Numbered from the stretch's first letter, positions 1 through 9,086 are shown. The stretch is 64,000 bases of DNA from DATFRY01 sp963764695 (GCA_963764695.1 CAVXTW010000017.1:124001-188000); one strand, 5' to 3'. The notes: generated by a model not told the origin, from the letters alone. Program-made: numbers and translations.

Positions 1-554
1 GACAGCGGATCGGCAACCGTGCCCACGTAGTTGAGCAGGAGCGACACCGGCAGCGACAGCGGCACGGTGTCGTCGTTGGCCAGGATGAACATCAGCGCCT
101 CCTCGACGTCGCCCAGCACGCCGCCGGGCAGAGGCAGCGGGATCGGGAGCGGGAGCGGCAAGGGCAGCGGCAGATCGCGCAGCGCCACCACCAGCGCCGA
201 CGCAGCCGGCCGCAGGAGATCGTCGGGGAACGGCAGGAAGCGGTCGAGATTGTCGATCAGGAAGTCGGTGCCGCCGGCCTCGATGCCGCCCGCGTGGCCG
301 CGCGGCGTGCCCTGCGCGGCCGAGTACGGATCGCGCCCCGGCACGCTGAAGGCGACGAATCCGTTCAGTGTGTCACGCGACAGATCGGCGAGCACCGGGC
401 GCAGGAGCTCGATGAGCCGACCGAGGTCGATCGCCTCGGTCTCGAGCGCGCCGCCGCCGGGCAGGACCGTGCATTGCGGCAGGATCGCGGCTCCGGCACC
501 GAGCACACCGATGCGGGCGAGGAAGACGCGGCGGGACATCTCGCGCGAGGTCAT
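1..554 (-). CDS. Tat-exported protein of unknown function (C-terminus off the window)
   Basis: The gene reads leftwards from an ATG at 554 and runs off the left edge, so about 184 N-terminal residues are visible. The start is preceded by a good Shine-Dalgarno (GGGGAG); an in-frame ATG at 539 is the alternative. The N-terminus carries a twin-arginine signal (SRRVFLARIG followed by a Gly/Ala-rich hydrophobic stretch), so export in folded form is likely. Further in, a Gly-rich segment precedes an odd Leu-Pro alternating stretch near residues 129-141, then a helical part. I do not recognise the family with confidence. The layout resembles Tat-exported helical proteins that accompany periplasmic oxidoreductases, but no partner gene is visible. 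It is divergent from the small gene at 699. Confidence 0.7.
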   Translation of the reverse strand, partial: MTSREMSRRVFLARIGVLGAGAAILPQCTVLPGGGALETEAIDLGRLIELLRPVLADLSRDTLNGFVAFSVPGRDPYSAAQGTPRGHAGGIEAGGTDFLIDNLDRFLPFPDDLLRPAASALVVALRDLPLPLPLPLPIPLPLPGGVLGDVEEALMFILANDDTVPLSLPVSLLLNYVGTVADPL

Positions 555-698
555 GGGCTCCCCCTGTGTCGCACGCGCGCCGCGGAGTGCCGGGAGGCCT
601 CCCTCAAGGCTCACGCATCGCTCGATCGCGAATCGAGCGCGCGAGCGCATCTGTTATCATGACGCGGCCGGCGGGGGAGCTGGCGAGGGGGGCGGAGC

Positions 699-1055
699 GT
701 GGCCAATCAGATCGGTGAGACCAGGGTACACACGTACGAGGTCGGCGCCGCGGGGCAGATCGTCGCCCGCGTGACCATCGGCCAGGGCCAGCACGGCGGC
801 TGGGCCGCGTTTCTGGACGATCAGCTGCTCGCCAAGGGCAGCAAGCCGCGCGACATGAAGCTCGGCGCCGCGGCGGGCCTCAAGGGACGGCGCCTGCTGA
901 TCAACTCGGTGGTCATCGACGTGCGCACCGAGACCGACAGGCTGGGTGTGACCACGCTGCTCAAGGGCGGCGTGAAGCAGCTGCGCGCCCGGCACGAGAA
1001 CGTGGGCGACAGCGGCGCCATCGCCAGCTACGTCACCGTCGTCCTCTTCGTCTAG
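699..1055 (+). CDS. Small conserved-looking beta-rich protein, paralogue of 2300-2665
   Basis: 118 residues from a GTG start, with a purine-rich GGCGGAG just upstream. There is no signal peptide or membrane segment. The pattern is alternating hydrophobic beta strands: a YEV start, a GQG..G turn, a charged DMKLG loop and a hydrophobic strand ending in VV. The same order of features occurs in the protein at 2300-2665 (YEV, then GNGHDG, then RDLG, then LAVVASV), so I infer two diverged copies of one small fold. The function is unknown. Only 7 bp separate it from the secreted protein at 1063, so the two are probably co-transcribed. Confidence 0.65.
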   Translation: MANQIGETRVHTYEVGAAGQIVARVTIGQGQHGGWAAFLDDQLLAKGSKPRDMKLGAAAGLKGRRLLINSVVIDVRTETDRLGVTTLLKGGVKQLRARHENVGDSGAIASYVTVVLFV

Positions 1056-1062
1056 ACCGCCC

Positions 1063-2286
1063 GTGCGCGCATCGATCCTCGTCGCGGTCTCCCTGGCGGT
1101 CGCATCCATCGTCGCGACATCGGCCGAGGCCGATGCCGATGAGGGGGACACCGACGCAGACGCCGATGCCATCCCGGAGCTCGACCAGCTGCGCGCGCCC
1201 GACTCGGCCGCGTTCGCGCTGCTCGGCGTCTCACCGACGGAGATCCAGCGGCCGACCACACCGACGGCCCTGGGGCTCGCGCTCGGCTCGTTCGTCTCCG
1301 GCGGCAACCTGGCGGTGCCCGACTCGCTCTCGGTCGAGGTGGCGCCTTACTGGCTGTTCTCGCACCCCGAGCTGACCGGCGACGAGATGGCCGAGAGCTC
1401 GCCGTCCGAGGCGATGGTCCGCAACTTCACCGTGTCGATCGGCACCACCACGCGCACGATCGAGGTCGCCGACGGCATGGGCGGCGCGATCGACGCCTCG
1501 GTCACCGACATGGCGGTCGGGCTGCGCACGCGCTGGCTCGACGGCCGCAAGCGCGTGACCTGCTGGGACGCGGTCGAGGCCGCGTCGGCGGGAATTGCCG
1601 AGCAGCAGGGCAAGGTCATCAGCCTGGAGCTGGGGGCGATCCTGGCCCGGCACCAGGAGAGGCCGATCCCTTCGGGGGCGAGCGCCGCCGAGCGCGACAA
1701 GATCGTGGCGGAGAACGACGCCAGCAGCAGGGCGCGCGAGGCCGAGATCGAGCTCGTGCACGCCCGCGCGCGCGAGCAGTCGGCCGCCGCCCATGAAGCA
1801 TTGCGGGCCACCGCGCAGAAGTGCGTCCTGGCCTCGGCCGCGCGCACCGGCCTCCTCGGCGACGCCGCGCTGGGCGCGTCATGGCGCTTCCCCGACGCCA
1901 AGTTCGGCGACGGCGAGTGGCTGGCCGGCGGCGGCTGGGTCACCCTGGCAGCCCAGGGCAAGAACCACAGCCTGGTCGCCCTCGCCCGCCTGCTCGCCGA
2001 CGGCACCGCCGACGACACGAACCTCATCGCCGACACCGGCGGCCGCTACATCCACGTGCGCAGCCGCTACGCGCTATCGGCCGAGCTTGTCTACCGCTAC
2101 CTGAGCGCAGACGTCGAGGACCAGCACCTCCTGCGCGTCGACCTCGCGGTGGACGTTCGCCTCGTCGGCGCCACCTGGTTCACCGCCACCTTCGGCCGCG
2201 ACTTCGCCGCCCCCGACGCCGGCGAGGTCTTCGCGCTCGCCAACATCAAGTGGGGCTTCGGCGGCCCGACGGCGAAGCTGCCCTGA
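1063..2286 (+). CDS. Exported protein of unknown function
   Basis: 407 residues from a GTG start. A signal peptide (about residues 1-22, ending ATSAEA) is followed by an Asp/Ala-rich acidic linker. The middle (about 215-260) is a charged helical stretch rich in Arg, Glu and Ala, likely coiled coil. The last 140 residues alternate hydrophobic and polar residues with Gly/aromatic turns and end in a strand-like WGFGG segment, as in outer-membrane beta-barrels or surface beta-sandwich proteins. I do not recognise a named family. It follows the small gene at 699 closely and is convergent with 2300-2665. Confidence 0.65.
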   Translation: MRASILVAVSLAVASIVATSAEADADEGDTDADADAIPELDQLRAPDSAAFALLGVSPTEIQRPTTPTALGLALGSFVSGGNLAVPDSLSVEVAPYWLFSHPELTGDEMAESSPSEAMVRNFTVSIGTTTRTIEVADGMGGAIDASVTDMAVGLRTRWLDGRKRVTCWDAVEAASAGIAEQQGKVISLELGAILARHQERPIPSGASAAERDKIVAENDASSRAREAEIELVHARAREQSAAAHEALRATAQKCVLASAARTGLLGDAALGASWRFPDAKFGDGEWLAGGGWVTLAAQGKNHSLVALARLLADGTADDTNLIADTGGRYIHVRSRYALSAELVYRYLSADVEDQHLLRVDLAVDVRLVGATWFTATFGRDFAAPDAGEVFALANIKWGFGGPTAKLP

Positions 2287-2299
2287 CGCCACGGCCCGA

Positions 2300-2665
2300 T
2301 CAGGAGATCTCGACGTCGACGCTCAGCTGCTTCTTCTTGCGCGGACCCGTCTTCTCGCGCGAACCCGCCGCAGGCAGGTCGTGCTTGAACGTCTGCTTGT
2401 TGGTCGGCGCTCCGGCGGCGTCCTTCTGATAGACGTTGACCGTCAGCACGGCGTCCTTCGCGCTCTGTAGCGTCACGCTCGCGACAACGGCAAGCGACGT
2501 CTTCACCAGCGCGCCCGCTGGCCCGAGATCGCGGGTCAATCGGCCCCTGACCGATGCCGACGGCGGATCCGTCACCTTGACGAAACCGTCATGTCCATTC
2601 CCGACCACGGCATCGACGAACAGATGACGCGCGGGATCGACCTCGTACACATTCGCCATGTCCAC
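2300..2665 (-). CDS. Small beta-rich protein, paralogue of 699-1055
   Basis: 121 residues, no signal peptide. It begins MDMANVYEV and ends in a basic patch (REKTGPRKKK) followed by a short strand. Strand and turn order match the protein at 699-1055 although identity is low by eye. It is convergent with the exported protein at 1063-2286 (13 bp between the stops). The roughly 100 bp between its start and the end of cysNC presumably hold its promoter, but I see no convincing motif. The function is unknown. Confidence 0.6.
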   Translation of the reverse strand: MDMANVYEVDPARHLFVDAVVGNGHDGFVKVTDPPSASVRGRLTRDLGPAGALVKTSLAVVASVTLQSAKDAVLTVNVYQKDAAGAPTNKQTFKHDLPAAGSREKTGPRKKKQLSVDVEIS

Positions 2666-2768
2666 TCCCTCCGAGGGCTCCGGGCCCTCTCCCCTTGATT
2701 GCCGGACTGCGTCACGCTCGCAGAGCTGACCAGCATGCTCTCGTGGCAGTTCCGGTCAATTCAATTCG

Positions 2769-4745
2769 CTACCGGCGCAGCACGCCGTGCGTGGCGAGCA
2801 GGTTGACCAGGCGGCTCACCGAGTCGTCGACGGAGATCTCGTGGGTCGGCAGGACCAGCTCCGGGGCGCGCGGCGGCTCGTACGGCGCGCTCACGCCGGT
2901 GAAGCGCTCGATGTCGCCAGCGCGGGCGCGGCGGTACAGGCCCTCGTCGTCGCGCGACTCGCAGGTCTCGACCGGCGCCGACAGGTGCACCTCGAGGAAA
3001 CGCTCGCCGCCGACGATGGCGCGAGCTGCGGCGCGGTCGGCCTCGCCGGGCGAGACCAGGGCGACGATGGTGATGAGACCCGCGCCGCCGGCCAGCTTGG
3101 CCACGTGGGCTGCCCGGCGCACGTTCTCGCTGCGCTCGAGGGTGCCGAAGCCGAGGTTGTCGCTGATGCCGAGGCGCAGGTTCTCGCCGTCGAGCACGTG
3201 CACCAGGTAGCCGGCGTCGAACAGGCGCCGCTCGAGCGCGTAGGCGATCGTCGACTTGCCCGACTTGGGCAGGCCGGTCAGCCATACCGTGGCCGCCTGC
3301 TGGCCCATGCGCTCGGCCCGCTCGCTCGGTCCGACCCGGCTCGGGTGCGGCCGCAGAAGACCGCGCGCCACCGCCGCGCGCGCGCTGGCCGCGCCGCCCC
3401 CGTGGCCGACCGGGAGGTCATCCTCGTCGCGGCTGCGATCCAGCACCATGCCGGCCGCGACCGTCCCGTTGCTGACCGGATCGATCAGGATGAAGCTGCC
3501 GGTGGAGCGGTTGCTGCGGTACGGGTCGTAAGCCAGCGGCCGGCTGACCTGCACCTTCACGCGGCCGATCTCGTTGAGCGCCAGGCTCTCGCACGGCACG
3601 CGGTGCAGCGTGTTGACGTCGAAGCGATAGCGCAGCTCGCTCACCTCGGCGTGCGCCTCGCGCGTCGTGTGCTTGATGCGATAGGTGCGCTGGCGGTCGA
3701 GCGGCGTCTCGCTCATCCACACCAGCACCGCGTCGAGCTCCTGGCCGACGCGCGGCAGGTTGCGCGGATGGACAAGCATGTCGCCGCGGCCGATGTCGAT
3801 CTCGTCGGTGGTGGTGACCGACACCGCCATGGGCGGGAACGCCTCCTCGATCTCCCCCTCCCAGGTCACCACCTTGCCCACCCGCGTGCGCTGGCGCGAC
3901 GGCAGCACCATGATCTCGGCGCCCGGGCGCAGGATGCCGGACGCCAGCGTGCCGGCGAAGCCGCGGAAGCTCATGTCCTGGCGCATCGCCAGCTGCACCG
4001 GGAAGCGCAGGTCGATCAGGTTGCGGTCCGACGCGATGTGAACCGTCTCGAGGTAATCGAGCAGCGGCACGCCGCGGTACCACGGCATGTGCTTGCTCGA
4101 GTCGACCACGTTGTCCCCCTCGAGCGCCGAGATCGGGATGAAGTGGATGCTGCGAACTTGTAGCCGGGTGGCGAACTCGACGAACTCGCGGCGGATCGCG
4201 TCGAACACGTCCTGCGACCAGTCCACCAGGTCCATCTTGTTGACGGCGACGACGATGTGGCCGATGTCGAGCAGCGATGCGATGAAGCTGTGGCGCCGGG
4301 TCTGCGGCAGGATGCCGGCCCGCGCATCGACGAGCACGATGGCCAGGTTCGCGGTCAACGCGCCGGTGACCATGTTGCGCGTGTACTGCTCGTGGCCCGG
4401 GCAGTCGGCGATGATGAACTTGCGCCGCGGCGTCGAGAAGTAGCGGTACGCGACATCGATGGTGATGCCCTGCTCGCGCTCGGCCTTGAGCCCGTCGAGC
4501 AGCAGGCTGAAGTCGATGGCGCCGCCCGCCGAGCCGACCCGGCGCGAGTCCACTTCCAGGCTGGCGAGATGGTCCTCGTACAGCGTCTTGGAGTCGTGCA
4601 GGAGGCGCCCGATGAGCGTCGACTTGCCGTCGTCCACGCTGCCGCAGGTCAGGAGGCGCAGCAGATCCGAGGTCTCGTGGCGGCGCAGCACGTCGGCGGC
4701 GCCGCCCGGAGCCGCGCCGGCCGCCCCCTCCGCCTCGGGGCTCAA
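2769..4745 (-). CDS. cysNC: Fused sulfate adenylyltransferase large subunit / APS kinase (CysN-CysC)
   Basis: 658 residues. The N-terminal two thirds is the GTPase subunit that drives ATP sulfurylase: G1 GSVDDGKST (35-43), G3 DCPGHEQY, G4 NKMDLVDW, then EF-Tu-like beta-barrel domains. The last ~180 residues form an APS kinase domain with P-loop GLPKSGKST (near 490), giving a NodQ-like fusion. I chose the TTG start at 4745, which overlaps the cysD stop (TTGA). It leaves the usual ~27 residues before the GTPase core. The APS kinase half is unusual: the common DGDNVRHGL reads DGENLRLGI and the SPYR segment reads SPGE, so it may be weak or regulatory, with the separate CysC (5650-6303) as main kinase. 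That last point is inference. Confidence 0.9.
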   Translation of the reverse strand: MSPEAEGAAGAAPGGAADVLRRHETSDLLRLLTCGSVDDGKSTLIGRLLHDSKTLYEDHLASLEVDSRRVGSAGGAIDFSLLLDGLKAEREQGITIDVAYRYFSTPRRKFIIADCPGHEQYTRNMVTGALTANLAIVLVDARAGILPQTRRHSFIASLLDIGHIVVAVNKMDLVDWSQDVFDAIRREFVEFATRLQVRSIHFIPISALEGDNVVDSSKHMPWYRGVPLLDYLETVHIASDRNLIDLRFPVQLAMRQDMSFRGFAGTLASGILRPGAEIMVLPSRQRTRVGKVVTWEGEIEEAFPPMAVSVTTTDEIDIGRGDMLVHPRNLPRVGQELDAVLVWMSETPLDRQRTYRIKHTTREAHAEVSELRYRFDVNTLHRVPCESLALNEIGRVKVQVSRPLAYDPYRSNRSTGSFILIDPVSNGTVAAGMVLDRSRDEDDLPVGHGGGAASARAAVARGLLRPHPSRVGPSERAERMGQQAATVWLTGLPKSGKSTIAYALERRLFDAGYLVHVLDGENLRLGISDNLGFGTLERSENVRRAAHVAKLAGGAGLITIVALVSPGEADRAAARAIVGGERFLEVHLSAPVETCESRDDEGLYRRARAGDIERFTGVSAPYEPPRAPELVLPTHEISVDDSVSRLVNLLATHGVLRR

Positions 4746-5653
4746 AAGTATCCCTCCCGCTTCTTGAGCTCCATCGAGCCATCGCGGTCGTGATCGATGA
4801 CGCGCGTGATGCGCTCCGAGTGGCGCGCCACCATCAGCTCCTCGATGATCTTCTCCATCGTGTCGGCGGTCGACCGCACGGCGCCGGTGCAGGGGATGCA
4901 GCCCAGGGTCCGGAAGCGGCACATGACCCGCTCGGCCCGCTCGCCCGGCTGCAGGCGGAAGGTGCCCGCCGTCTCGAGCGGGATGAGCTGCTGGCCGCGC
5001 ACCACCACGTCGCGCTCGGTGGCGTAGTACATCGGGACGATCGGGATGCGCTCCTGGTAGATGTAGAGCCAGATATCCAGCTCGGTCCAGTTCGACAGCG
5101 GGAACACGCGGATGTTCTCCCCCGCCGCGTGGTGGCCGTTGTACAGGCTCCACAGCTCGGGGCGCTGGTTCTTGGGATCCCACTGGCCGAAGCGGTCGCG
5201 GAACGAGTAGACCCGCTCCTTGGCGCGCGACTTCTCCTCGTCGCGGCGCGCACCGCCGAATGCAGCGTCGTAGTTGCCGCGCCGCAGCGCCTGCAGCAGC
5301 GCCTGGGTCTTGAGCAGCCCGCAGCAGCGCGTGGTGCCGAGGTCGAACGGGTTGGCGCCGCCGGCGATCGCCTCCTCGTTGCGGTACACGTCGAGCTCCG
5401 CGCCGATCTCCTTGCAGAAGCGATCGCGGAACTCGTACATCTCGCGGAACTTGTATCCGGTGTCGACGTGCAGGAGCGGGAACGGCATGCGTCCGGCCGG
5501 GAACGCCTTCTGGGCCAGGCGCACCATCACCGACGAGTCCTTGCCGACCGAGTACATCATCACCGGGCGGTCGAACTCGGCGACCACCTCGCGGATGATG
5601 TGGATGCTCTCCGCCTCGAGCTGGCCGAGGTGCGAGAGGTTGTAGCGGCTCAT
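4742..5653 (-). CDS. cysD: Sulfate adenylyltransferase small subunit CysD
   Basis: 303 residues, close to the 302 of E. coli CysD. It forms APS from sulfate and ATP together with the CysN GTPase. The N-terminal PP-loop YSVGKDSSVM (34-43) binds ATP pyrophosphate. Further family landmarks are DTGYKFREMYEFRD, the RCCGLLKTQAL segment, SNWTELDIW and the C-terminal REGYF. The ATG at 5653 overlaps the cysC stop as ATGA, and its own stop overlaps the TTG of cysNC, so translation of all three genes is probably coupled. No cysH or sulfite reductase gene is nearby, so the PAPS made could serve sulfation as well as cysteine synthesis. Confidence 0.95.
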   Translation of the reverse strand: MSRYNLSHLGQLEAESIHIIREVVAEFDRPVMMYSVGKDSSVMVRLAQKAFPAGRMPFPLLHVDTGYKFREMYEFRDRFCKEIGAELDVYRNEEAIAGGANPFDLGTTRCCGLLKTQALLQALRRGNYDAAFGGARRDEEKSRAKERVYSFRDRFGQWDPKNQRPELWSLYNGHHAAGENIRVFPLSNWTELDIWLYIYQERIPIVPMYYATERDVVVRGQQLIPLETAGTFRLQPGERAERVMCRFRTLGCIPCTGAVRSTADTMEKIIEELMVARHSERITRVIDHDRDGSMELKKREGYF

Positions 5654-6303
5654 CCGGCCGCCCCCGCGTCCGCCAGCGCCGCATCGGAGACGTCGAAGAA
5701 GCCGCTGGCCTCGAGGTGGGCAACGATTGTCTCGATGCAGGCGTCGAGGTCGAGCGACTCGGTGTCGAGCGCCAGCTCCGGCGCGCTGGGCCGCTCGTAC
5801 GGCGCGCTCACGCCGGTGAACTCGAGGATCTCGCCGGCGCGCGCCTTCTTGTAGAGGCCCTTCGGATCGCGCCGCTCGCACACCTCGACCGGCACGTCGA
5901 GGAACACCTCGATGAACTTGCCGGCCGGCACGCGCTGGCGGGCCAGGTCGCGGTCGGAGCGATACGGTGAGATGAAGGAGGTGATGATGATGAGCCCGGC
6001 GTCGGCGAACAGCGCCGCCACCTCGCCGATGCGGCGGATGTTCTCGGTGCGATCTTGCGGAGAGAAGCCTAGATCGCTGCAAAGCCCGTGTCGCACATTG
6101 TCGCCGTCGAGCACGTACGTCAGGTGGCGCGCCCCGTTGAGCCGCCGCTCCAGCGCGTAGCCGATCGTGGACTTGCCCGACCCCGAAAGTCCCGTGAGCC
6201 AGATGACGACCCCGCGCTGGCCGAGGAGCTGGGCGCGGTCCCGCGCGGCTACCTGACTGGGTTGTAGAGTGATGTTGCTGGACTGGGTCGGCACGGCGCG
6301 CAT
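5650..6303 (-). CDS. cysC: Adenylylsulfate kinase CysC (stand-alone)
   Basis: 217 residues. It phosphorylates APS to PAPS. The canonical features are all present: P-loop GLSGSGKST, substrate loop DGDNVRHGL, SPYRSDRD, DPKGLYKKARAG and FTGVSAPYE. About 30 residues precede the core, normal for the family. It is the first gene of the cysC-cysD-cysNC operon and ends in an ATGA overlap with cysD. The operon thus encodes two APS kinase domains, this one intact and the one in CysNC diverged. No CysB-like or riboswitch signal was recognised upstream. Confidence 0.95.
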   Translation of the reverse strand: MRAVPTQSSNITLQPSQVAARDRAQLLGQRGVVIWLTGLSGSGKSTIGYALERRLNGARHLTYVLDGDNVRHGLCSDLGFSPQDRTENIRRIGEVAALFADAGLIIITSFISPYRSDRDLARQRVPAGKFIEVFLDVPVEVCERRDPKGLYKKARAGEILEFTGVSAPYERPSAPELALDTESLDLDACIETIVAHLEASGFFDVSDAALADAGAAG

Positions 6304-6515
6304 CCTACCCGGATCAGTGGTCCGTGCAAGGCCGGCTGTTCACGGCCCCCGATGCCGCCGTTGTCGATGGCCGACACGACGTCGTGAGCTGCGGTCACGA
6401 TCACGCGCGGCGGCGACCAGGGTGCCGGCACAGAGGTTTCGCGTCGCTGCAGGCGGTCCCGGTGATCAGGCCCGCGAGAGTTACAGCACCGACGGCGAAC
6501 GGGCCCGATCGTCGA

Positions 6516-6544
6516 GGTGGCATCGTTCCACCCAGGGTGCCACC
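6516..6544. repeat. Perfect 7-bp inverted repeat in the 354-bp cysC upstream gap
   Basis: The gap 6304-6657 between divergent cysC and the lipoprotein gene at 6658 holds no credible gene. Its clearest structure is GGTGGCA (6516-6522) and TGCCACC (6538-6544) separated by 15 bp. It could be an operator or an RNA hairpin in the leader of the plus-strand gene, or chance. There is no poly-T after it. Confidence 0.3.
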
Positions 6545-6657
6545 GCAGGGGCCCGTCGACGAACGGCCACTCGCGATGGGTGAACGCTCACAACAACGGC
6601 GGCGCGAGAGTCAGCTGGTGCCGGTTCGCAGGCAGCCGGTTAAGATGGATCCGAACT

Positions 6658-7923
6658 ATGGTTCGCGCGCGGAAGCTCGAGCGCGCAGCGACCCGGAGCG
6701 GTTGGCTGCTGTACTTGGATGTCGGAGTGGTCCCGGCGCTGGCGCTGAGCCTCGCCTCGGCGATGGGTTGCGGGACCGCGGCACGCGACGCGGGCGGCCC
6801 CGCCGGCTCGACGCGCCCCGGCCGGCCGGCGGCCCACGCGGACGCCAGCGCGCCGCGCCCGCGCATCATGAGCTTCCTGCAGGACGACTACGAGCGCATC
6901 TTCCCGGAGCGCGTGCGCCTGGCCCACTATGGCCCCGTACGCTACGCGGCGCTCGACGCCGGCGACGCGGGAGGCGACGGCGAGCGATCCGACGCGATCG
7001 ACATGGGCGACGCCATGACCATGGTCGTCGTCGACAAGGTGCACGACCGCCTGCGCCTGATCGCGCCCCAGGATCACTATCGCCTGCTGCTGTGGGTCGA
7101 CGAGCGCGACCTGTACACGGTCGTGACCGAGGTGACGCCGCTGTCGCCGGACACGCCGGGCGCGCCCGGCAAGCCGGCGGCGAGCGCGGCCGGGATCCGG
7201 CTGCACCCGGGCCTGGCGGTCCAGGTGGACGGCGAGAGCCGCGGCATGGCCCACATCCGCCACCGCGACGACTGCGTCAGCTTCTCCGGGCTGGTGCCGC
7301 GCCCCGCGCTGGGCAACCGGTTCGTGCCGATCGAGACCGGCGAGCGCAACGTCAACGGCGCGGTCGCGGCAGGCACGGCGGTGTTCGATCGTCCGGGCGG
7401 TCGCCAGGTGGCGCGCTTTGTCGCCGAGTGCGACGTGGCGGCCACCGGGCCGGAGCGCGACGGCTTCCGCCCGGTGCTGTACGCCACCGAGTGGTTCGAG
7501 CTGCGCGGCTGGGTCCCCACCGCCAGCGGCAAGGCCACCTCCGGCAACGCCAGCGGCAGCTCGTGGGGATACGGCTACGGCCAGCTGGGCCTGTGGGGCT
7601 CGCGGTCGCGCTTCCACCTGCCCGAGGGGACATGCCTGTTCGCGCGCCGCGGCGGCCCGGCGATCGGCATGGTCACCGACGAGGCGGACGCGCCGCTGTC
7701 GGCACCGGTCAACGGCTGGTGGCAGCTGCCGCTCGAGACCGTGTGGGGCGACCTGACCGTGTGGGTGGCGCAGGACCGCAGCCGACCGCCCGACGAGAAG
7801 CGGGCCGAGGCTCGCCCGGCCGTGTCGCTGCGCGCCTACGACGTCGAGCCGGACAGCAGCGACGGCGCCGCGAGCGACGACGACGAAGAGACGAAGCTGC
7901 CCGAGCTTCGCAGCTGCCGCTGA
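6658..7923 (+). CDS. Putative lipoprotein with SH3-like beta modules
   Basis: 421 residues from the ATG at 6658. The frame is open further upstream, but the basic n-region plus hydrophobic core and lipobox SAMGC only make sense from here. A Pro/Ala/Arg-rich linker follows. The body is all-beta: an N-terminal part with DRLRLIAPQDHYRLLLWVDERDL, then a segment where GTAVFDRPGG and FELRGWVP look like bacterial SH3-like strands, and a third with GPAIGMVTDE and VNGWWQLPL. An acidic tail (SDDDEETK) ends the protein. The function is unknown; SH3-like modules often bind cell wall or other proteins. It is convergent with mscS, 5 bp apart. Confidence 0.65.
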   Translation: MVRARKLERAATRSGWLLYLDVGVVPALALSLASAMGCGTAARDAGGPAGSTRPGRPAAHADASAPRPRIMSFLQDDYERIFPERVRLAHYGPVRYAALDAGDAGGDGERSDAIDMGDAMTMVVVDKVHDRLRLIAPQDHYRLLLWVDERDLYTVVTEVTPLSPDTPGAPGKPAASAAGIRLHPGLAVQVDGESRGMAHIRHRDDCVSFSGLVPRPALGNRFVPIETGERNVNGAVAAGTAVFDRPGGRQVARFVAECDVAATGPERDGFRPVLYATEWFELRGWVPTASGKATSGNASGSSWGYGYGQLGLWGSRSRFHLPEGTCLFARRGGPAIGMVTDEADAPLSAPVNGWWQLPLETVWGDLTVWVAQDRSRPPDEKRAEARPAVSLRAYDVEPDSSDGAASDDDEETKLPELRSCR

Positions 7924-7928
7924 GCAGC

Positions 7929-9044
7929 CTACGCGCGGCCGCCGGGCTCGTCGCCGGAGCGGTCGCCACGCTCGTCGCCGTCGTCTGACTTCTCGCCGAC
8001 CGTCTCCATGTAGATGGTGCGGGTCGGGAAGGCGAGCGAGACGCCCAGCTCCTCGAGGTGGCGCAGGATGTCCAGGCAGACGCGCTGCTGCGTGTCCATC
8101 ATGAACATGTACTCGGGCGAGCTCACGAAGTAGACGACCTCGAAGTCGAGCGACGACTGGCCGAGCGCCTTGAAGTGGGCGCGGTCGAAGCGCGTCCTCC
8201 CCTCCTGGCGCTCGACGATCTCGCGGAATGCCGCGGGCAGCTGCTCGAGGATGTTGACCGGGGTGGCGTAGTTGACGCCGACGGTGAACAGCACGCGGCG
8301 CTCGAGCATGCGCTTGTAGTTGCGGATGCGCGACTTGAGCAGGTCGGCGTTGGCGAACACGAGCTCCTCGCCGTTGACGCTGCGCAGGCGCGTTGTCTTG
8401 ATGCCGATGTGCTGGACGGTGCCGACGTGCTCGTCGAGCTGGATGGTGTCGCCGATCTCGAACGGCCGGTCGAGCGTGATCGACACCGACGCGAACACGT
8501 CCTGCAGGATGTTCTGCACCGCCAGGGCCAGCGCGATGCCGCCGATGCCGAGGCCGGCGACCAGCGCCGTGACGTTGACGCCCACGTTGTCGAGGATGAG
8601 CAGGAACAGGATGACCCAGGCCACCACGCGGACGAAGAATCCGATCATGGCCAGGATGCCGATGCCGGAGGTCTCCCCCTGGGCCAGCTTCTTCTCGCGC
8701 ATCCGCTGGACGGTGGCGCCGATGGCCGCGTTGGCCCACACGCCGATCTGCACCAGCAGCGCGACGACCGCGGCGGTCTGGGCCTTCGCGGCCAGCCCCG
8801 CCGGCAGGAGCAGGAACAGCGACGCGGCGTAGAGCGCGATGAACAGGGTCAGCCACAGCTTGGTGGCCTCGACCATGCGCAGCAGGATGTCGTCGAGCCG
8901 CGTCTCGGTGCGCTCGACGAGTCGCCCCACGCGGGTGATGAGGATGTACTTGCTGATGCGGACGGCGAGCAGGATGGCGAGCAGCACGCCTGCCGCCACC
9001 AGGTACGAGCGGACGCTGTTGCCCCAGTACATGGTCTCGAGCAT
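7929..9044 (-). CDS. MscS-family mechanosensitive channel
   Basis: 371 residues. Three to four hydrophobic helices occupy the first ~175 residues, followed by the MscS core: the pore-lining helix (VTALVAGLGIGGIALALAVQ), the beta domain with FEIGDTIQLDEHVGTVQHIG, VNGEELVFANADL, and the alpha/beta vestibule. I prefer the ATG at 9044, which has GGAG eight bases upstream and gives the usual N-terminus. A GTG at 9086, directly after the stop of the upstream lipoprotein gene, would add 14 residues. The C-terminus is a short acidic/Gly-rich tail. The expected role is release of solutes on hypo-osmotic shock. It sits downstream of, and is probably co-transcribed with, the acidic lipoprotein at 9087. 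Confidence 0.9.
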   Translation of the reverse strand: MLETMYWGNSVRSYLVAAGVLLAILLAVRISKYILITRVGRLVERTETRLDDILLRMVEATKLWLTLFIALYAASLFLLLPAGLAAKAQTAAVVALLVQIGVWANAAIGATVQRMREKKLAQGETSGIGILAMIGFFVRVVAWVILFLLILDNVGVNVTALVAGLGIGGIALALAVQNILQDVFASVSITLDRPFEIGDTIQLDEHVGTVQHIGIKTTRLRSVNGEELVFANADLLKSRIRNYKRMLERRVLFTVGVNYATPVNILEQLPAAFREIVERQEGRTRFDRAHFKALGQSSLDFEVVYFVSSPEYMFMMDTQQRVCLDILRHLEELGVSLAFPTRTIYMETVGEKSDDGDERGDRSGDEPGGRA

Positions 9045-9086
9045 GTCCGTCACTCCGGCCGAGCCAAACCACGCGGGTGCTGCCAC

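Noticed and set aside
2787..4163. Plus-strand open frame opposite cysNC
   Set aside because: Low-information translation with no motif; the antisense frame encodes a full GTPase/APS kinase.
4746..5723. In-frame upstream extension of cysNC through the whole of cysD
   Set aside because: The extension is a shadow frame of cysD (Arg/Pro-rich). The protein starts at the TTG overlapping the cysD stop.
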